64,000 bases of DNA from Canna indica (taxonomy: Eukaryota; Streptophyta; Magnoliopsida; Zingiberales; Cannaceae). Location: assembly GCA_034359265.1 (NCBI GenBank), contig CP136892.1:15052501-15116500 (forward strand), read 5' to 3'. The translations under genes and the position numbers were made by a program. Under the pieces are notes generated by a model. That model was not told the origin of the DNA. It worked only from the letters and a program-made list of their open reading frames with translations, and did not search any database. This document shows, piece after piece, positions 24,217-35,206 of the stretch (positions are counted from its first letter, which is position 1; every line of letters starts with the position of its first letter).

Positions 24217-26378
24217 TGTCACACCCCAAAATCCTAGGGTCACATGACCGGCCAAAATACACGTCCGTACCTCGAAGCCGACCAGACATGACTAATGATG
24301 CGGAAATAAAGTATACAACCATGCAAGTGTAAAAGGATAATATCATAAAGAAATGAACAAGTCTTGAACACTCTAATGAAAGTCTCAAATACATCATGTC
24401 TGAATGAATCAAATGAAATAACAATCATAGACTCTACTATGACTCTGTATCACGAGATCTACGCCCTGAGCTCGCCACCCCAACTACGCCTCATGTGCCA
24501 CAGTACCTCTACTGCTCTGGAGATGAAATAAAAATAATAAAGAAAACAATGATGAGTTCAAAAGAACTCAGTGAGTGGCTCATCCTTGAGCCCTCCCTAA
24601 ACCATCATTCAATTATATTCATAGCAGAATCAACCATAATCAGATGATACTAGAAATAAATAAATGCATGTACAGCCACACATACACACATCCATGCATC
24701 CATTCATCCATACATCCATATAATCTGTACAATTCGGCGCCCTGTGCCAATCTCCCTCATGCTAATAATTAGGCAACCCAGAATGGTTGAGGTCATATGG
24801 CTAGTCAAGACTAGCGACCCTTGAGCATGAGTCCCCTAGGGTGAACCCAGAAATATAATCCAGTGGTGGGTGGACCCTCCCACTAATGCCACTTCAGAGT
24901 TGTTCGTCGACGTGGCTCATCGACGCGCTTCCCGGCCACCAGTTGACCAAGCTGGCAAAATCCGAGTCATAATCCGCCAGTTGACCATGCTAGCAATATC
25001 CTAGTCATACAAACACATACACATCCATATTACAAGTACGTAATATAAACAACATCAAGATCAACATAGTAAAAAAAGATAGTTCCAAAACTGGATGAAT
25101 TAACCACATAGCTTAATTTCCTACATGTGCATGTACATGCTCATCTCAGCCCCATCCCGGGCTCTGGTCCTCTAGCGAAGGAACTCATGTGTCCTTGATT
25201 CTTAAGTCAAGGATTTCATATACAATATCCACAACCATAGGTAGAGCATAATAAATTTCCATATCGAGTAAACACAAGTCCCACTTGTCAATGCAATCCG
25301 TAGAAGCAAAAATAATAACCCGAACTGAAATTAAATAAATAAGAAAGTCTACCAAAAACTAGAAATATTTATGCATTTAACCATCTGATTTTTCCAAAAT
25401 TTATCTAAAATTTTAATGCTCTAAAGTAAAAGATAAAACATGCAAAGCCTTCACGAAAACCTGGATTCCCGTAGCCGTAGGAACCGACCTAAATATACAT
25501 ATCATGTCTCTATCCTTAACCATATTTTTCTTCCAAAAATATATCAATTGCCTATTGTTTAAATCATGAATTTAACAGAAATAAATTGTAGGCGAAATGA
25601 CGACACTAGAGGAGGAGGGGGGGGGGTGAATAATGTGTTTACTAAATCAATTAGCATAAATTCAATTTTATTCGTTTCTCAAATCGTTTAGGCAATTTGC
25701 GATTGAATGGTCATATGCGGAAGTAATAAATGATAAAATAATTAAACAAATAAAGAATCAATGCAAACACGATAATTTATAGTGGTTCGACCCAATGCCT
25801 ACTCCATTACCTAAGCACCCCGCTTAGGATTTCCAAACTAGGTTTACTAGATTAATTCGGTTTCCCTTACATAGAGGACTTTGACTCGAAGAGTCGCACT
25901 CTCAACCTAAGGTACTTCCACACCCGAAAGTCTCCGTCTTCTTATCGAGAGTACTCTTCCACCTCAACCCTAAGGGATAACTCAAGCCAATCCTAGTAAA
26001 ACTACGTTTTATTTACACGGGTGGATTTAAACCTCAAACACCAAGGCTACCACCCAATTTCAAGATCTAACAATCCTAGGTCTTCAGACACACAAATCCA
26101 AATTTAAACAAGTTCAAATAACAGTTAAAAGTTACAATGAAAAGAGCTAAAGGACAAAACAAGATTAACTACTCTTTTCAGGCCTTCAATCCTTCAACTT
26201 GCTGGAAGATGAATCTTGTGTTGCAGAAGAGTTGAGGGAAGCAGTTGGCGCTTGAAGAAGAACTCGACGAAAGAGCAGAGCGCGCTGCAATCGATCGTTG
26301 GAAGGCTTAAATCACTTCTAAAATACTCAATTAAATCTGTGAGAGTGAAGGATGATCATTAGAGAGGTTAGATGAAGT

Positions 26379-26388
26379 ATATTTATAC
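26379..26388 (-). promoter_or_regulatory. Presumed TATA box of LTR C
   Basis: The minus strand reads GGGTATAAATATAC just downstream of the palindrome array. The equivalent site in LTR D is at 31674-31683. Confidence 0.6.
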
Positions 26389-26439
26389 CCTCTCAAAGAA
26401 ACGGCAGCTCAACGGCCTAAAATCTAGCCATTACAGCCG

Positions 26440-26758
26440 CTCGGTCGATTGGTCGGTCGATCGACCGATCGATCGCTCGAACGACCGCTGCCTTCCTCTC
26501 TGTGTGGTCGACCGACGGGTCGATCGCCCAGACGCAAAACTGGCGATCCCACATTCGCTTGAACCATCGATCGACCGACACAAGGAAGCTAGGGTCACGC
26601 GATTGCGCGATCCTCAATCCGATCGACCGTTAGGGCTACTGCCCATTTCTGGCCTCTGTCGGTCGACCGAAGTAGCCACTGCCAGTTTTTGGCAGTGTTC
26701 GGTTGACTGAATTGCTATTGCCAATTTCTTACACTCTTCAGTCGACCGGTCGACCGAA
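26440..26758 (-). promoter_or_regulatory. Palindromic CGGTCGACCG array in LTR C
   Basis: Units such as TCGGTCGACCGA and GATCGACCGATCGATCG alternate with spacers containing the inverted pair GCCACTGCC/GGCAGTG. It ends about 50 bp before the TATA box on the sense strand. Some units are decayed (ggttgactga). Confidence 0.55.
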
Positions 26759-27092
26759 CATAGGTTGATATTGATTTTTTTAGCATTTTTCTTCCACGCT
26801 TCGTTTCCGAGTTCCGGCTTTCAATGAGCATCAACTTGGAGAGCTTTTCAAGTGATCTTTGAGCTCATCCAATACGTCTTTGGTGCATACGTCGATCTTT
26901 GAGTTGTTTTACGATGAACCCGAGCGCGACGATCAATGTCCTTCTGATTTTCCGATTTTTTCGATCGAGGACATCGAACGCTAATCGATATGGAATCTGA
27001 AAGATTTCTCGACGAAATATTAGTTCCATGTTTGTTATCATCAAAACCGAGATTAAGAGATTAAGACCAAGGTTGAAAACCTAAAGCCAACA

Positions 27093-27118
27093 ATCTCTCC
27101 CTTTTTGATGATGACAAA
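27093..27118 (-). other. Polypurine tract of the copia element
   Basis: Minus strand reads ATCAAAAAGGGAGAGAT immediately before the TGTTGGC start of the 3' LTR. This is the classic copia plus-strand primer layout. Confidence 0.85.
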
Positions 27119-27347
27119 CATCCTTAAGAAAATATATTCATTAAAACATAAAGGATATCAACTAAGGAATTTCTCCCCCTATCAATATACATATATATGA
27201 AAATAAACTCCTCCTATCTATATGCATGAATCTCCTATATTTTCCTCCCCTTTACCTATAATTTTCTCCCCCTTTATCCTATACTTTTCTCCCCCTTTTG
27301 ACATCAACCAAAAATGGCAAGAAAGGTCAATCTAGTCAAAGGGATGA

Positions 27348-27349
<2 letters not shown>

Positions 27350-27434
<85 letters not shown>
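27350..27434. repeat. (CA)n(TA)n compound microsatellite
   Basis: Alternating 'acacac' turns into 'atatat' near 27391, with no other interruption seen. Confidence 0.97.
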
Positions 27435-27437
<3 letters not shown>

Positions 27438-29300
27438 ATGTAGTTGAGACTATAAAGAATATTTTTCACGACACATGAAAATCTAAACCAAAGGGATGGA
27501 AAACAATATTTGATATGAAACAAAATCATACTTGATAGAAAGGAGTGATAGATACAATTCAAAACTAAATCATGTATGCACTCAAGTATGAATGTACTCA
27601 TATCTTTTTCATTACATTTTTAGATTTCATTCAAACTTTCAAAATATTAAGATATGGTCATTTAAATTATGTATATCAAGTTTGAAGTGAAACTAATGTC
27701 ATTTGATCCAAATATGAACTTAGCACATTTTCATTTGAAATAAGCATGAAAATATGAAAATGCTAAGTATCAAGTTTTTTGCTATCTACTCATATTTTCT
27801 TTATCTTAAGTATCTAGAAATCAAATATGAAAGAATGTAAGTCTATGAATCAAGTTTGGGCTTAAGATAAAAATTTTAAGTTACTTTGTTGACTTAGGTC
27901 AAACTATACTTCAGTTTTCAAAAATCAAATTTTTAAGTCCATTCAAACTCATATTTTTGGCAAATATTTTTGAAACCAATTATTGGACGAAATTTTTTGA
28001 TACCAATTGATGAATGGTCATTTGAAATGCATGTATCAAGTTTGAACTTCAAAATGAATTTTTTAAGTTCATTTTTCATCATATATTATTTTCAATGAAA
28101 AAGTGAATATTTCTAGTTATCATTCAATTTATCAAAATCATTCATATGAATGATTTTACTCAAGAAATTGTGTGAATGATATAAGAAACGGAATCCAAAT
28201 GGTATAAATGAGTTTTCATTTGAAGTTTTTGAAGAAAAATTAAAGTATCAGAAAGATTGATATTTCAAGAAGGATGATACTTTGTATTTTCAAGATTTAA
28301 CTTCTAACTTTCATTTTAAATCAGATTCTTGATGAAACTTTTTCAAAAATTTACTGAAGAACCTAGATTTTTCAGTGATGGTGCAGTTTCAAGAATCAAT
28401 TAAAAAGGATTTTTATATATTTCTAAATAACCGAAAATGATACCAAATATTGGTGGAAATGACATTTTTATAATTTTTAGTTATTTTCAAAACATGTTCA
28501 ATTTTCATTCAAACTTTCATTACACCACATAATGGTTATGTAAAGAGTATATGTCATGTTTGGAATGAAAATTATGTCCTTAAGTCAAGATATCAACCTA
28601 GCATGATTTCATTCAACACTAAACTAATTTTTATGAAACTTGCTAAGTTTCAATCTTATCATTTACTCATGATTTTTCAACCTTAAACCTATGGATACCT
28701 AACATGAGTAAATCTAAACATGTTCCTCAAATATGGATTGAAAATGAGACCTTTAAGTCAACTTGTTAACTTGGGTCAACTTGGTTTAAAAGAGATAAGC
28801 ATGAATTGACATCTATGTCATTTTATCCATATCCATATGAATTTTTCATTCTAAGTGCATGGAAACATGTCATACCTATTCCTAAACATGTTTACGAGTT
28901 TTGGACTTAAAATGAAGTGACCAAGTCGATTTATTGACTTGGGTCAAACTTTTCAAGCTTAAGTCCTCTAATATGATCTAGTCCTCTAATATGAAATTTT
29001 TGAAAAATAAGATCTCCAACCCTTCCTATTGGTTGAAAATCGAAAGCCACAGTTAGCCTACGATTTAGAACCGCAAGTTCGCATAAGCCCATTACAGGCC
29101 ACATAGGTCTCCGAAGAGACCGAAGATCAAAAAATCAAAAATCATTTGAAATATATTAAGAGTGGGGAAATCTTACTAATATTAGGCATATATCAAACTC
29201 CAACTCTAATTTAAACAAGATGTATAGGAGATTATACCAAAGTGTTTGATGCCAATTTTACCTAAGGCATCTAGGTAAAAGCCTGAAGTTGCAACCATAA
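27435..29300 (-). repeat. Pol-replacing AT-rich region with diverged tandem repeats
   Basis: The blocks 27600-27960 and 28490-28800 share an ordered series: 'attcaaactttca', 'tggt-atgtaaa', 'gctaagt-tcaa', 'tactcat', and 'aagt-a-cttgttgacttgggtcaa'. A third partial copy ends at about 28950. The period is roughly 0.87 kb. No open frame of note on either strand. It lies where copia pol would be. Confidence 0.6.
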
Positions 29301-29372
29301 GGAATTCTTCATTCAACTCTTTGGTCAACTTCAACACATCATCAATTTTTCACCCTAGTGTGGTAGCTCCCC

Positions 29373-29640
29373 CTACAAGAGAAGATGAGATCCTTGGTAC
29401 CCAAATGACTTTGGGTCCTTGGGGGTGAGTTGGCCTAGGAATCCAAAGTGTCTTAGCAACACTTGGATTTCTTTTAAATGCACAGTCATGAATTGCATGG
29501 CCATATATCCCACAACAAAAATAATTTTTATGAAATTTTTTCTTTTCATTTTTAACATGGACATGAGATTTAGTGTTAGAATGCTTGATATAAGAAGGAT
29601 GATGGACATGAGCATTCTTAAGTGAAACATTCTTCTTTTG
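29373..29640 (-). pseudogene. Copia gag/pol spacer with second zinc knuckle
   Basis: One minus-strand frame reads YFCCGIYGHAIHDCAFKRNP, a CCHC knuckle (C-X2-C-X4-H-X4-C). It is followed by LWIPRPTHPQGPKVIWVP, the W-P-rich stretch typical of SIRE-like gag C-termini. The frame is offset from the longest ORF here, so at least one frameshift separates it from the main gag frame. Confidence 0.75.
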
Positions 29641-29699
29641 AATATGAGGTTTAAATGTGGAATGCCTAACATGAGAATGATGATGAACATTTGCATTCT

Positions 29700-30870
29700 T
29701 TACATAGGAATTTTTATTCCTAGGTTTTTAAAAGATGAAGTATGTGATAAATTACTAATTTTCTTACTCAAGAAAACAACCTCATTTTTTAAGTCATTAA
29801 TGGATTTGTGTAAATCTTGTATTTGAGATTTCAATAAGCTATTTTCAACTTTCAATTTTTCATTCTCAAGTTTGAAATCATTACTCCTAAATTTCATTTT
29901 TGATTTCAAACCTTCATTTTTCATTTTTCAAGTCTTTTACCTCACTTTTTAAATTCTCAATTTCAAGCTTAAGATCATCATGGCAAGAAACAATTGTACT
30001 TGTATTCAATTTTTCATTCTCTAGTTCATGCACATGAGAACTAAGCCTCAAATTTTCTTTCTTTAATTTTATATTTTCCTTGTTCTTTTTTACAATGATG
30101 GCATACATTTTTTTGCATTCTTCTAGTAGTTCTTCATAAGACATGTCAAGTGATTTAGAGCTACTAGAATTACTATTTTGATTATGACTAGAAGATGGTA
30201 AATATACCTTATTTCGAAGACCCATGATGCAAAAGTTCGATGTAGTTTCATTGTCATGTCTAGAAGAGGCTTCACTTGATTGAGATGTGGATGGAGAAGC
30301 ACACTTTTTTTTGGATTTCTTCTTCAAGAGAGGACAATTCATCTTCTTGTGTCCCGTCTCTTGGCAAAGGAAGCACCTAAGTTTTTTTTTCCTGATTTTT
30401 GCTTGTGCTTCTTTGGCTAGAAGTGCTTTGGGCATCAAAACCGAGGTTAGTACTAGGGGGATGACCATTGTCATCACCGCCCTAAAAAAAGTATTAAGCT
30501 CTTCGGTTTTAGCATAATCATATAACATATTTAATGTTGCCCAGATATCAAAAGCGGAAGAACAATGCATAATATTTTCAAGTATTTCATTTGAAAATGA
30601 GCAATATAGGAGATGTGTTGTTTTAGCATTCAATTCAAATAATCTAACTTGTTCTTGAGTCCAATCATTTATGTCGGTGGTGGGCTCAACATACTCATTC
30701 TTTAGCATGCACAATAGATCTAAACTTTATGTTTTAAGAAAGGTATACATCCTACTCTTCCAAACACCAAAGTTTTCTTCATCAAACCTAGGTAGTGCAA
30801 ATGCTATACTCTCTAGTGCCATTTTTCGGATCGAGACAAGATGTAGACGAGATGGTGAAATCTCAATCCA
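29700..30870 (-). CDS. Copia (SIRE/Maximus-like) Gag, partly open
   Basis: The nucleocapsid-like structural protein of the element. The longest open frame (30714-29914, 266 codons) holds the gag core, EYVEPTTDINDWTQEQVRLF and FSNEILENIMHCSSAFDIW, then a CCHC knuckle CFLCQETGHKKMNC. A Lys-rich linker follows, and then a long coiled coil (YEELLEECKKMYAIIVKKNK onwards), a layout typical of SIRE-like Gag. A second frame (29924-29700) continues the coiled coil, so one frameshift lies near 29920. The part upstream of 30714, just after the primer site, reads MALESIAFALPRF-like sequence in another frame. Probably not translatable as a whole. Confidence 0.8.
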
Positions 30871-30890
30871 CGACCCGCTCTGATACCAAA
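30871..30890 (-). other. tRNA-iMet primer-binding site
   Basis: Minus strand after the LTR end (…CACCTACA) reads TTTGGTATCAGAGCGGG. It contains TGGTATCAGAGC, complementary to the 3' end of plant initiator tRNA-Met, the usual copia primer. Confidence 0.92.
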
Positions 30891-32376
30891 TGTAGGTGAA
30901 ATGACGACACTAGAGGGGGGGTGAATAGTGTGTTTACTAAATCAATTAGCCTAAATTTAATTTTATTTGTTTCTCAAATCGTTTAGGTAATTTGCGATTG
31001 AATGATTATATGCGGAAGCAATAAATGATAAAGTAATTAAACAAATAAAGAATCAATGCAAACACGATAATTTATAGTGGTTCGGCCCCAATGCCTACTC
31101 CACTACCTAAGCACCCCGTTTAGAATTTCCAAACTAGGTTTACTAGATTAATTCGGTTTCCCTTACACAGAGGACTTTGACTCGAAGAGTCACACTCTCG
31201 ACCTAAGGTACTTCCACACTCAGAAGTCTTCGCCTTCTTATCGAGAGCACTCTTCCACCTCAACCCTAAGAGAAAACTTAAGCTAATCCTAATAAAACTA
31301 CGTTTAATTTACACGGGTGGATTTAAACCTCAAACACCAAGGCTACCATCCAATTTCAAGATCTAACAATCCTAGGTCTTCACACGCACAAATCCAAATT
31401 TAAACAAGTTCAAATAACAGTTAAAAGTTACAATGAAAAGAGATAAAGGATAAAACAAGATTAACTACTCTTTTCAGGCCTTCAATCCTTCAACTTGCTA
31501 GAAGATGAATCTTGTGTTGCAGAAGAGTTGAGGGAAGCAGATGGCGCTTGAAGAAGAACTCGACGAAAGAGCAGAGCGCGCTGCAATCGATCGTTGGAAG
31601 GCTTAAATCACTTCTAAAATACTCAATTAAATCTATGAGAGTGAAGGATGACATTAGAGAGGTTAGATGAAGTATATTTATACTCTCTCAAAGAAACGAC
31701 AGGTTAACGATCTAGAATCTAGCTGTTACAGTCGCTCGGTTGATTGGTCGGTCGACCGACCGATCGAACGCTCGAACGACCGCTGCCTTCCTCTCTGTGT
31801 GCGATCGACCGACAGGTCGACCGCCCAGACGCAAAACTGGCGATCCCACATTCTGTCGACCCATCGATCGACCGACGCAAGGAAGCCAGGGTCGCTCGAC
31901 TGCGCGATCCTCAATCCGGTCGACAGCTGGGGCTACTGCACATTTCTGGCCTCGGTCGATCAACCGACCTGTCGACCGAAGTAGCCATTGCCAGTTTTTG
32001 GCAGTGTTCGGTCGACCGACCGGTCTACCGAACATAGACTGATATTGATTTTTTCAACCTTTTTCTTCCGCGCTTCATTTCTGGGTTTCGGCTTTTAACG
32101 AGAATTAACTTGGAGAGCTTTCCATGTGATCTTTGAGCTCGTCTAATACGTCTTTGGTGCATACGTCAATCTTTGAGATGTTTCGCGACGAACCCGAGCG
32201 CGACGATCAATGTCCTTCTGATTTTCTAATTTCTTCCGATTTTTCCGATCGAGGACATCGAGCGCTAATTGATATGGAACTTGAAAGATTTCTTGACGAA
32301 ATATTAGTTTCATGTTTGTTATCATCAAAACCGAGATTAAGTGATTAAGAACAAGGTTGAAAACCTAAAGCCAACA
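30891..32376 (-). repeat. Copia LTR D (5' LTR of the complete element)
   Basis: Plus reading TGTAGGTGAAATGACG ... AAACCTAAAGCCAACA, followed by TSD TAAAT. The array at 31735-32030 and TATA box at about 31674-31683 are in the same layout as LTR C. Confidence 0.95.
31735..32030 (-). promoter_or_regulatory. Palindromic CGGTCGACCG array in LTR D
   Basis: Same arrangement as in LTR C with scattered transitions (for example tcgatcga / tcgaccga). It includes GGTCGACCGACCGG near the distal edge. All six frames lack stops over much of it, which creates chance ORFs of SVDRPVDRP type. Confidence 0.55.
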
Positions 32377-33571
32377 TAAATTTCATGTCAAGTAGATAAG
32401 CCAAATTATTGTCGTTCTTCCAATAACTCGTGTTTTATGTTATTGGCTCTAAAGTGTAGGGTAGAACTTAAGGATTTTTCATACATACGACCCTACAAAT
32501 ATTTTTATAATATACCTTGAGTGTACAATGTCATTACAAGGTGGGCTAAGGGCCTATGATGTCGTAGATGTCTCTAAAATTACAAAAATACTCCTACCCC
32601 ACCTACCCTTAATCTCTAGGATAGTCCTAGTTTAGTCGGCCCTATAAATTCTAATTTAATGCAATTAAATACAAGTAAATTTATGAACAACATAAGGAAT
32701 ATATCTGGAATTTCTAAGAATTATTTATGTGATTTTTCATTGCCTAAACCACTCGGCCCTACCCTTAATGTAGGGTAGCCCTATGCGGCCAACCCCCTTG
32801 TCTTTCCTACCAGGGTATTTAATTTGTGTGACATAGAGGGAATGAAAACTATCCAAATTCCAGTCGAGAAACTAAAGGCAAGCCCCTCTTTCATGGTTCA
32901 GCCGGCCCTTAATCTCTAGGGCCACCAATAGGGGCTGTCGACCCTAACAAATCACACAAGGAAACAAGGATCGTAAAAATATGACAATTTCAATAGCTAA
33001 TATCTGATAAATCACGACGAATCAAGAAAATCTCGGAAAATTCCCTATCAATAAGGGGCGACTGTCAAGGTATGGAATCTACTGTCGGGAACAAGGGAAC
33101 CACTCACAGGAAAACAAAATTGGAAATGAAGACGGTCCTCCGCGCTCCCACGTCGACAAAATCCGGATGCGCCACCGAGACCCGAGTCCTCTCCTCGCCT
33201 TCTCCTTCCTAAGGACACCCAAGGGGGTGTGCGGCTGTTACTATGAGTCATGCGCCCCCGAGGGATGAGGTATTAATACTAGAACCTCATTTGCCAAATG
33301 ACCAAAGTGCCCTTAACTTAAGTTAAGTCTAAAACAAGCCAAAACTCAACCAATTCAAGTCCGATTCTAGTTCCGTTTGAACCCCCGAACTCGTCTCTAA
33401 CCCAACTACCCATTTAAGGACTAGTCAAACTTAGATAAGTTAATTACCTTGTGCGCGAAGGTCAATCTTCAATTCACGCCCTTCGACGTTTCATCCGGCC
33501 CATCTTGACGTGTAACCAAGTTATCCCGCTGAAATAATTAAATAAAAATTTATAAATTTGCGGGTATTACA

Positions 33572-34200
33572 AGAACACTGCCATCACACAGTGCAACATA
33601 TAATCATGATGATCGTATAGCCAATCACCCGAGCACTGAAATTTGTGGAGTCATTGACTACATCGCGGGAGGAGGCGAGACAAGCTCAACTCGAAAGAAG
33701 TTGCCACAAGCCATCATGGCAGTCAACGATACAGCCTGCCTGCAGAAGTCACGCATTCCAACCCCCATAATGTCCTTCTATGAATCTCATTTCGAGGGAA
33801 TTGATAAAAATCTACATGACCCTATCGTTATCTCTGTCATTGCTGATGATTTTCTTGTCAGGAAAATCTTGGTAGCTCAGTCGACATCCTGTTCTACTCA
33901 ACATTCAAGAAGATGCACATCGATGAAGCCTCGCTTCTCCCTTACCATGAAGATCTTGTCGGCTTTTCGGGAGAATGAGTTAGCATCCAAGGCTACCTCC
34001 GGCTGAAATCACCGTTCGGCTCCCCGCCAAAGACAAAGACGGTAAATATACAATACCTTATCGTCAAGTGCCCCAGCCCATATCGCATGATCCTGGGTCA
34101 ATTATCGCTGAATAACATGGGAGCACCCATCTAGCAGTCAAGTTCTCTGTCTCAGAGACAGAAGTGGGAGTGGTCCACGCGGATCTGAAGGAAGCTCGTA
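33572..34200 (+). pseudogene. Ty3/gypsy Tat-type protease region
   Basis: Resumes the element cut at 24216. Plus frames read EICGVIDYIAGGGETSSTRK, then PTPIMSFYESHFEGIDKN, IADDFLVRKILV, SVDILFYSTFKKMHIDE and PYRMILGQLSLNNMGA. This is the order of the Tat-type pro domain; the DNGSSADILF active-site box is damaged by an indel just before SSVDILF. Frameshifts and stops are present. Confidence 0.8.
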
Positions 34201-35206
34201 TATGCTATAGTAAGTGTCTAAAGCTAAGGCGGCTGAGCTGGAAGAATTTCCAAGTACCTTATCCCAGTTGGCAGTCTCAGTCCTCCACACAGAATACCAA
34301 CCCAAAATTTCAAAATAGGATCCCAGAGGAGATGTCCAAGAGTGGACCCAGCCCGCTGACAACCTGGAAGTCGTACAAGTCGACACCTCCCTTGAGCAGG
34401 TAACTTACATGGGAGCTCACCTCTCCACTGAGCTTAAAGCTCAATTCAACGCTTTACTCAGAGATAATGTCGACCTCTTCGCATGGACGTCAGTTGATAT
34501 GCCAAATAGACACTTGGGGCCGAACGCCAACATGCATCCCTCATAGAAATCGAAAAGCTACTGAAAGTGGATTACATCAGAGAAATCAGATTCACCACAT
34601 GTCTCGCAAATGTCGTGATGGTTAAGAAGCATTTAGGAAAATGACAGATGTGTGTCAATTTCACCGACCTCAATAGTCCGTCTGAAAGACTCCTACATGC
34701 TGTTGAGCATAGACAAGCTTGCCGATGACTCCTTGGGATACCAATATCTTAGCTTTATGGATGCCTACTCAGGCTAGAACTAGATTTGAATGCATCCGGA
34801 TGATGAAGAGAAGATAACCTTTATTACTAAGCATGCCAACTTCTGCTATAAGGTAATGACATTCAGGCTAAAAAATGCTGGGGTTACATACCAGCGCTTG
34901 ATGAATAAGGTCTTCAAGCAATAGATCAGCTAAAATATGGAGGTGACGTAGACGACATGATCGCCAAAACACCAACCATTGGAGACCATTGCAGCGATCT
35001 CATCGAGATCTTCAGCCAACTTAGACACTACAACACGAGACTAAACTTGGAGGAAGTGTGCCTTTGGAGTCCATGGTGGCAAGTTCCTTGGTTTCATGCT
35101 TATGAACCGAGGAATTGAAGCCAATACTGAAAAGTGACCGTCCATCCAAGAGATGCAAAGCCCGCACAACATAAATAAAGATGTGCAACAACTCACATGA
35201 AGAATG
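34201..35206 (+). pseudogene. Ty3/gypsy Tat-type reverse transcriptase
   Basis: Reads EKLLKVDYIREIRFTTC and LANVVMVKKHLGK, then MCVNFTDLN, LSFMDAYSG, MHPDDEEKITFITKHANFCY and FRLKNAGVTYQRLMNKVF. Further on are VDDMIAKTPTIGDHCSDLIE, CAFGVHGGKFLGFMLMNRGI and EANTEK. At the YVDD active site (about 34948) a one-base loss shifts the frame. Stops replace several conserved codons. The coding text stops at the solo LTR insertion (35207) and resumes at 36838. Confidence 0.88.

Larger units (their letters stand above)
25587..27092 (-). repeat. Copia LTR C (3' LTR of the complete element)
   Basis: Plus reading TGTAGGCGAAATGACG ... AAACCTAAAGCCAACA. The palindrome array is at 26440-26758 and the TATA box at about 26379-26388. 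A G-rich run, 'ggaggaggggggggggtg', lies at its 3' edge. It differs from LTR D mainly by visible transitions. Confidence 0.95.
25587..32376 (-). mobile_element. Complete gag-only copia (SIRE/Maximus-like) retrotransposon
   Basis: Two LTRs (25587-27092 and 30891-32376) flank a 3.8-kb interior, with a perfect TSD TAAAT at 25582-25586 and 32377-32381. On minus, the 5' LTR is followed by a tRNA-iMet primer site, then gag with two zinc knuckles. A long AT-rich repeat region follows where pol should be, then a polypurine tract and the 3' LTR. No protease, integrase, RT or RNase H motif is visible, so it is non-autonomous and would depend on a helper copy. Confidence 0.9.
24217..33571 (+). mobile_element. 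Coding-free LTR-type element 'TGTCACAC', copy 2, containing a copia element
   Basis: Begins TGTCACACCCCAAAATCC and ends AAATTTGCGGGTATTACA. TSD is AAAAC (24212-24216) versus AGAAC (33572-33576). Removing the nested copia element (25587-32376 plus one TSD) leaves about 2.56 kb, similar to copy 1 at 13004-15254. No gag or pol belongs to it. It splits a gypsy element between gag and protease. Confidence 0.75.

Noticed and set aside
27332..27601. Minus ORF ending in alternating Tyr-Ile and Cys-Val
   Set aside because: It is the translation of the (CA)n(TA)n microsatellite.
31667..32042. Several overlapping ORFs of 60-110 codons encoding RSTDRPVDRP-like peptides over the palindrome arrays (also at 21346-21686 and 26372-26710)
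   Set aside because: The array motif lacks stop codons in all frames, so open frames arise by chance. The peptides are pure readings of the palindrome and lie inside LTRs.
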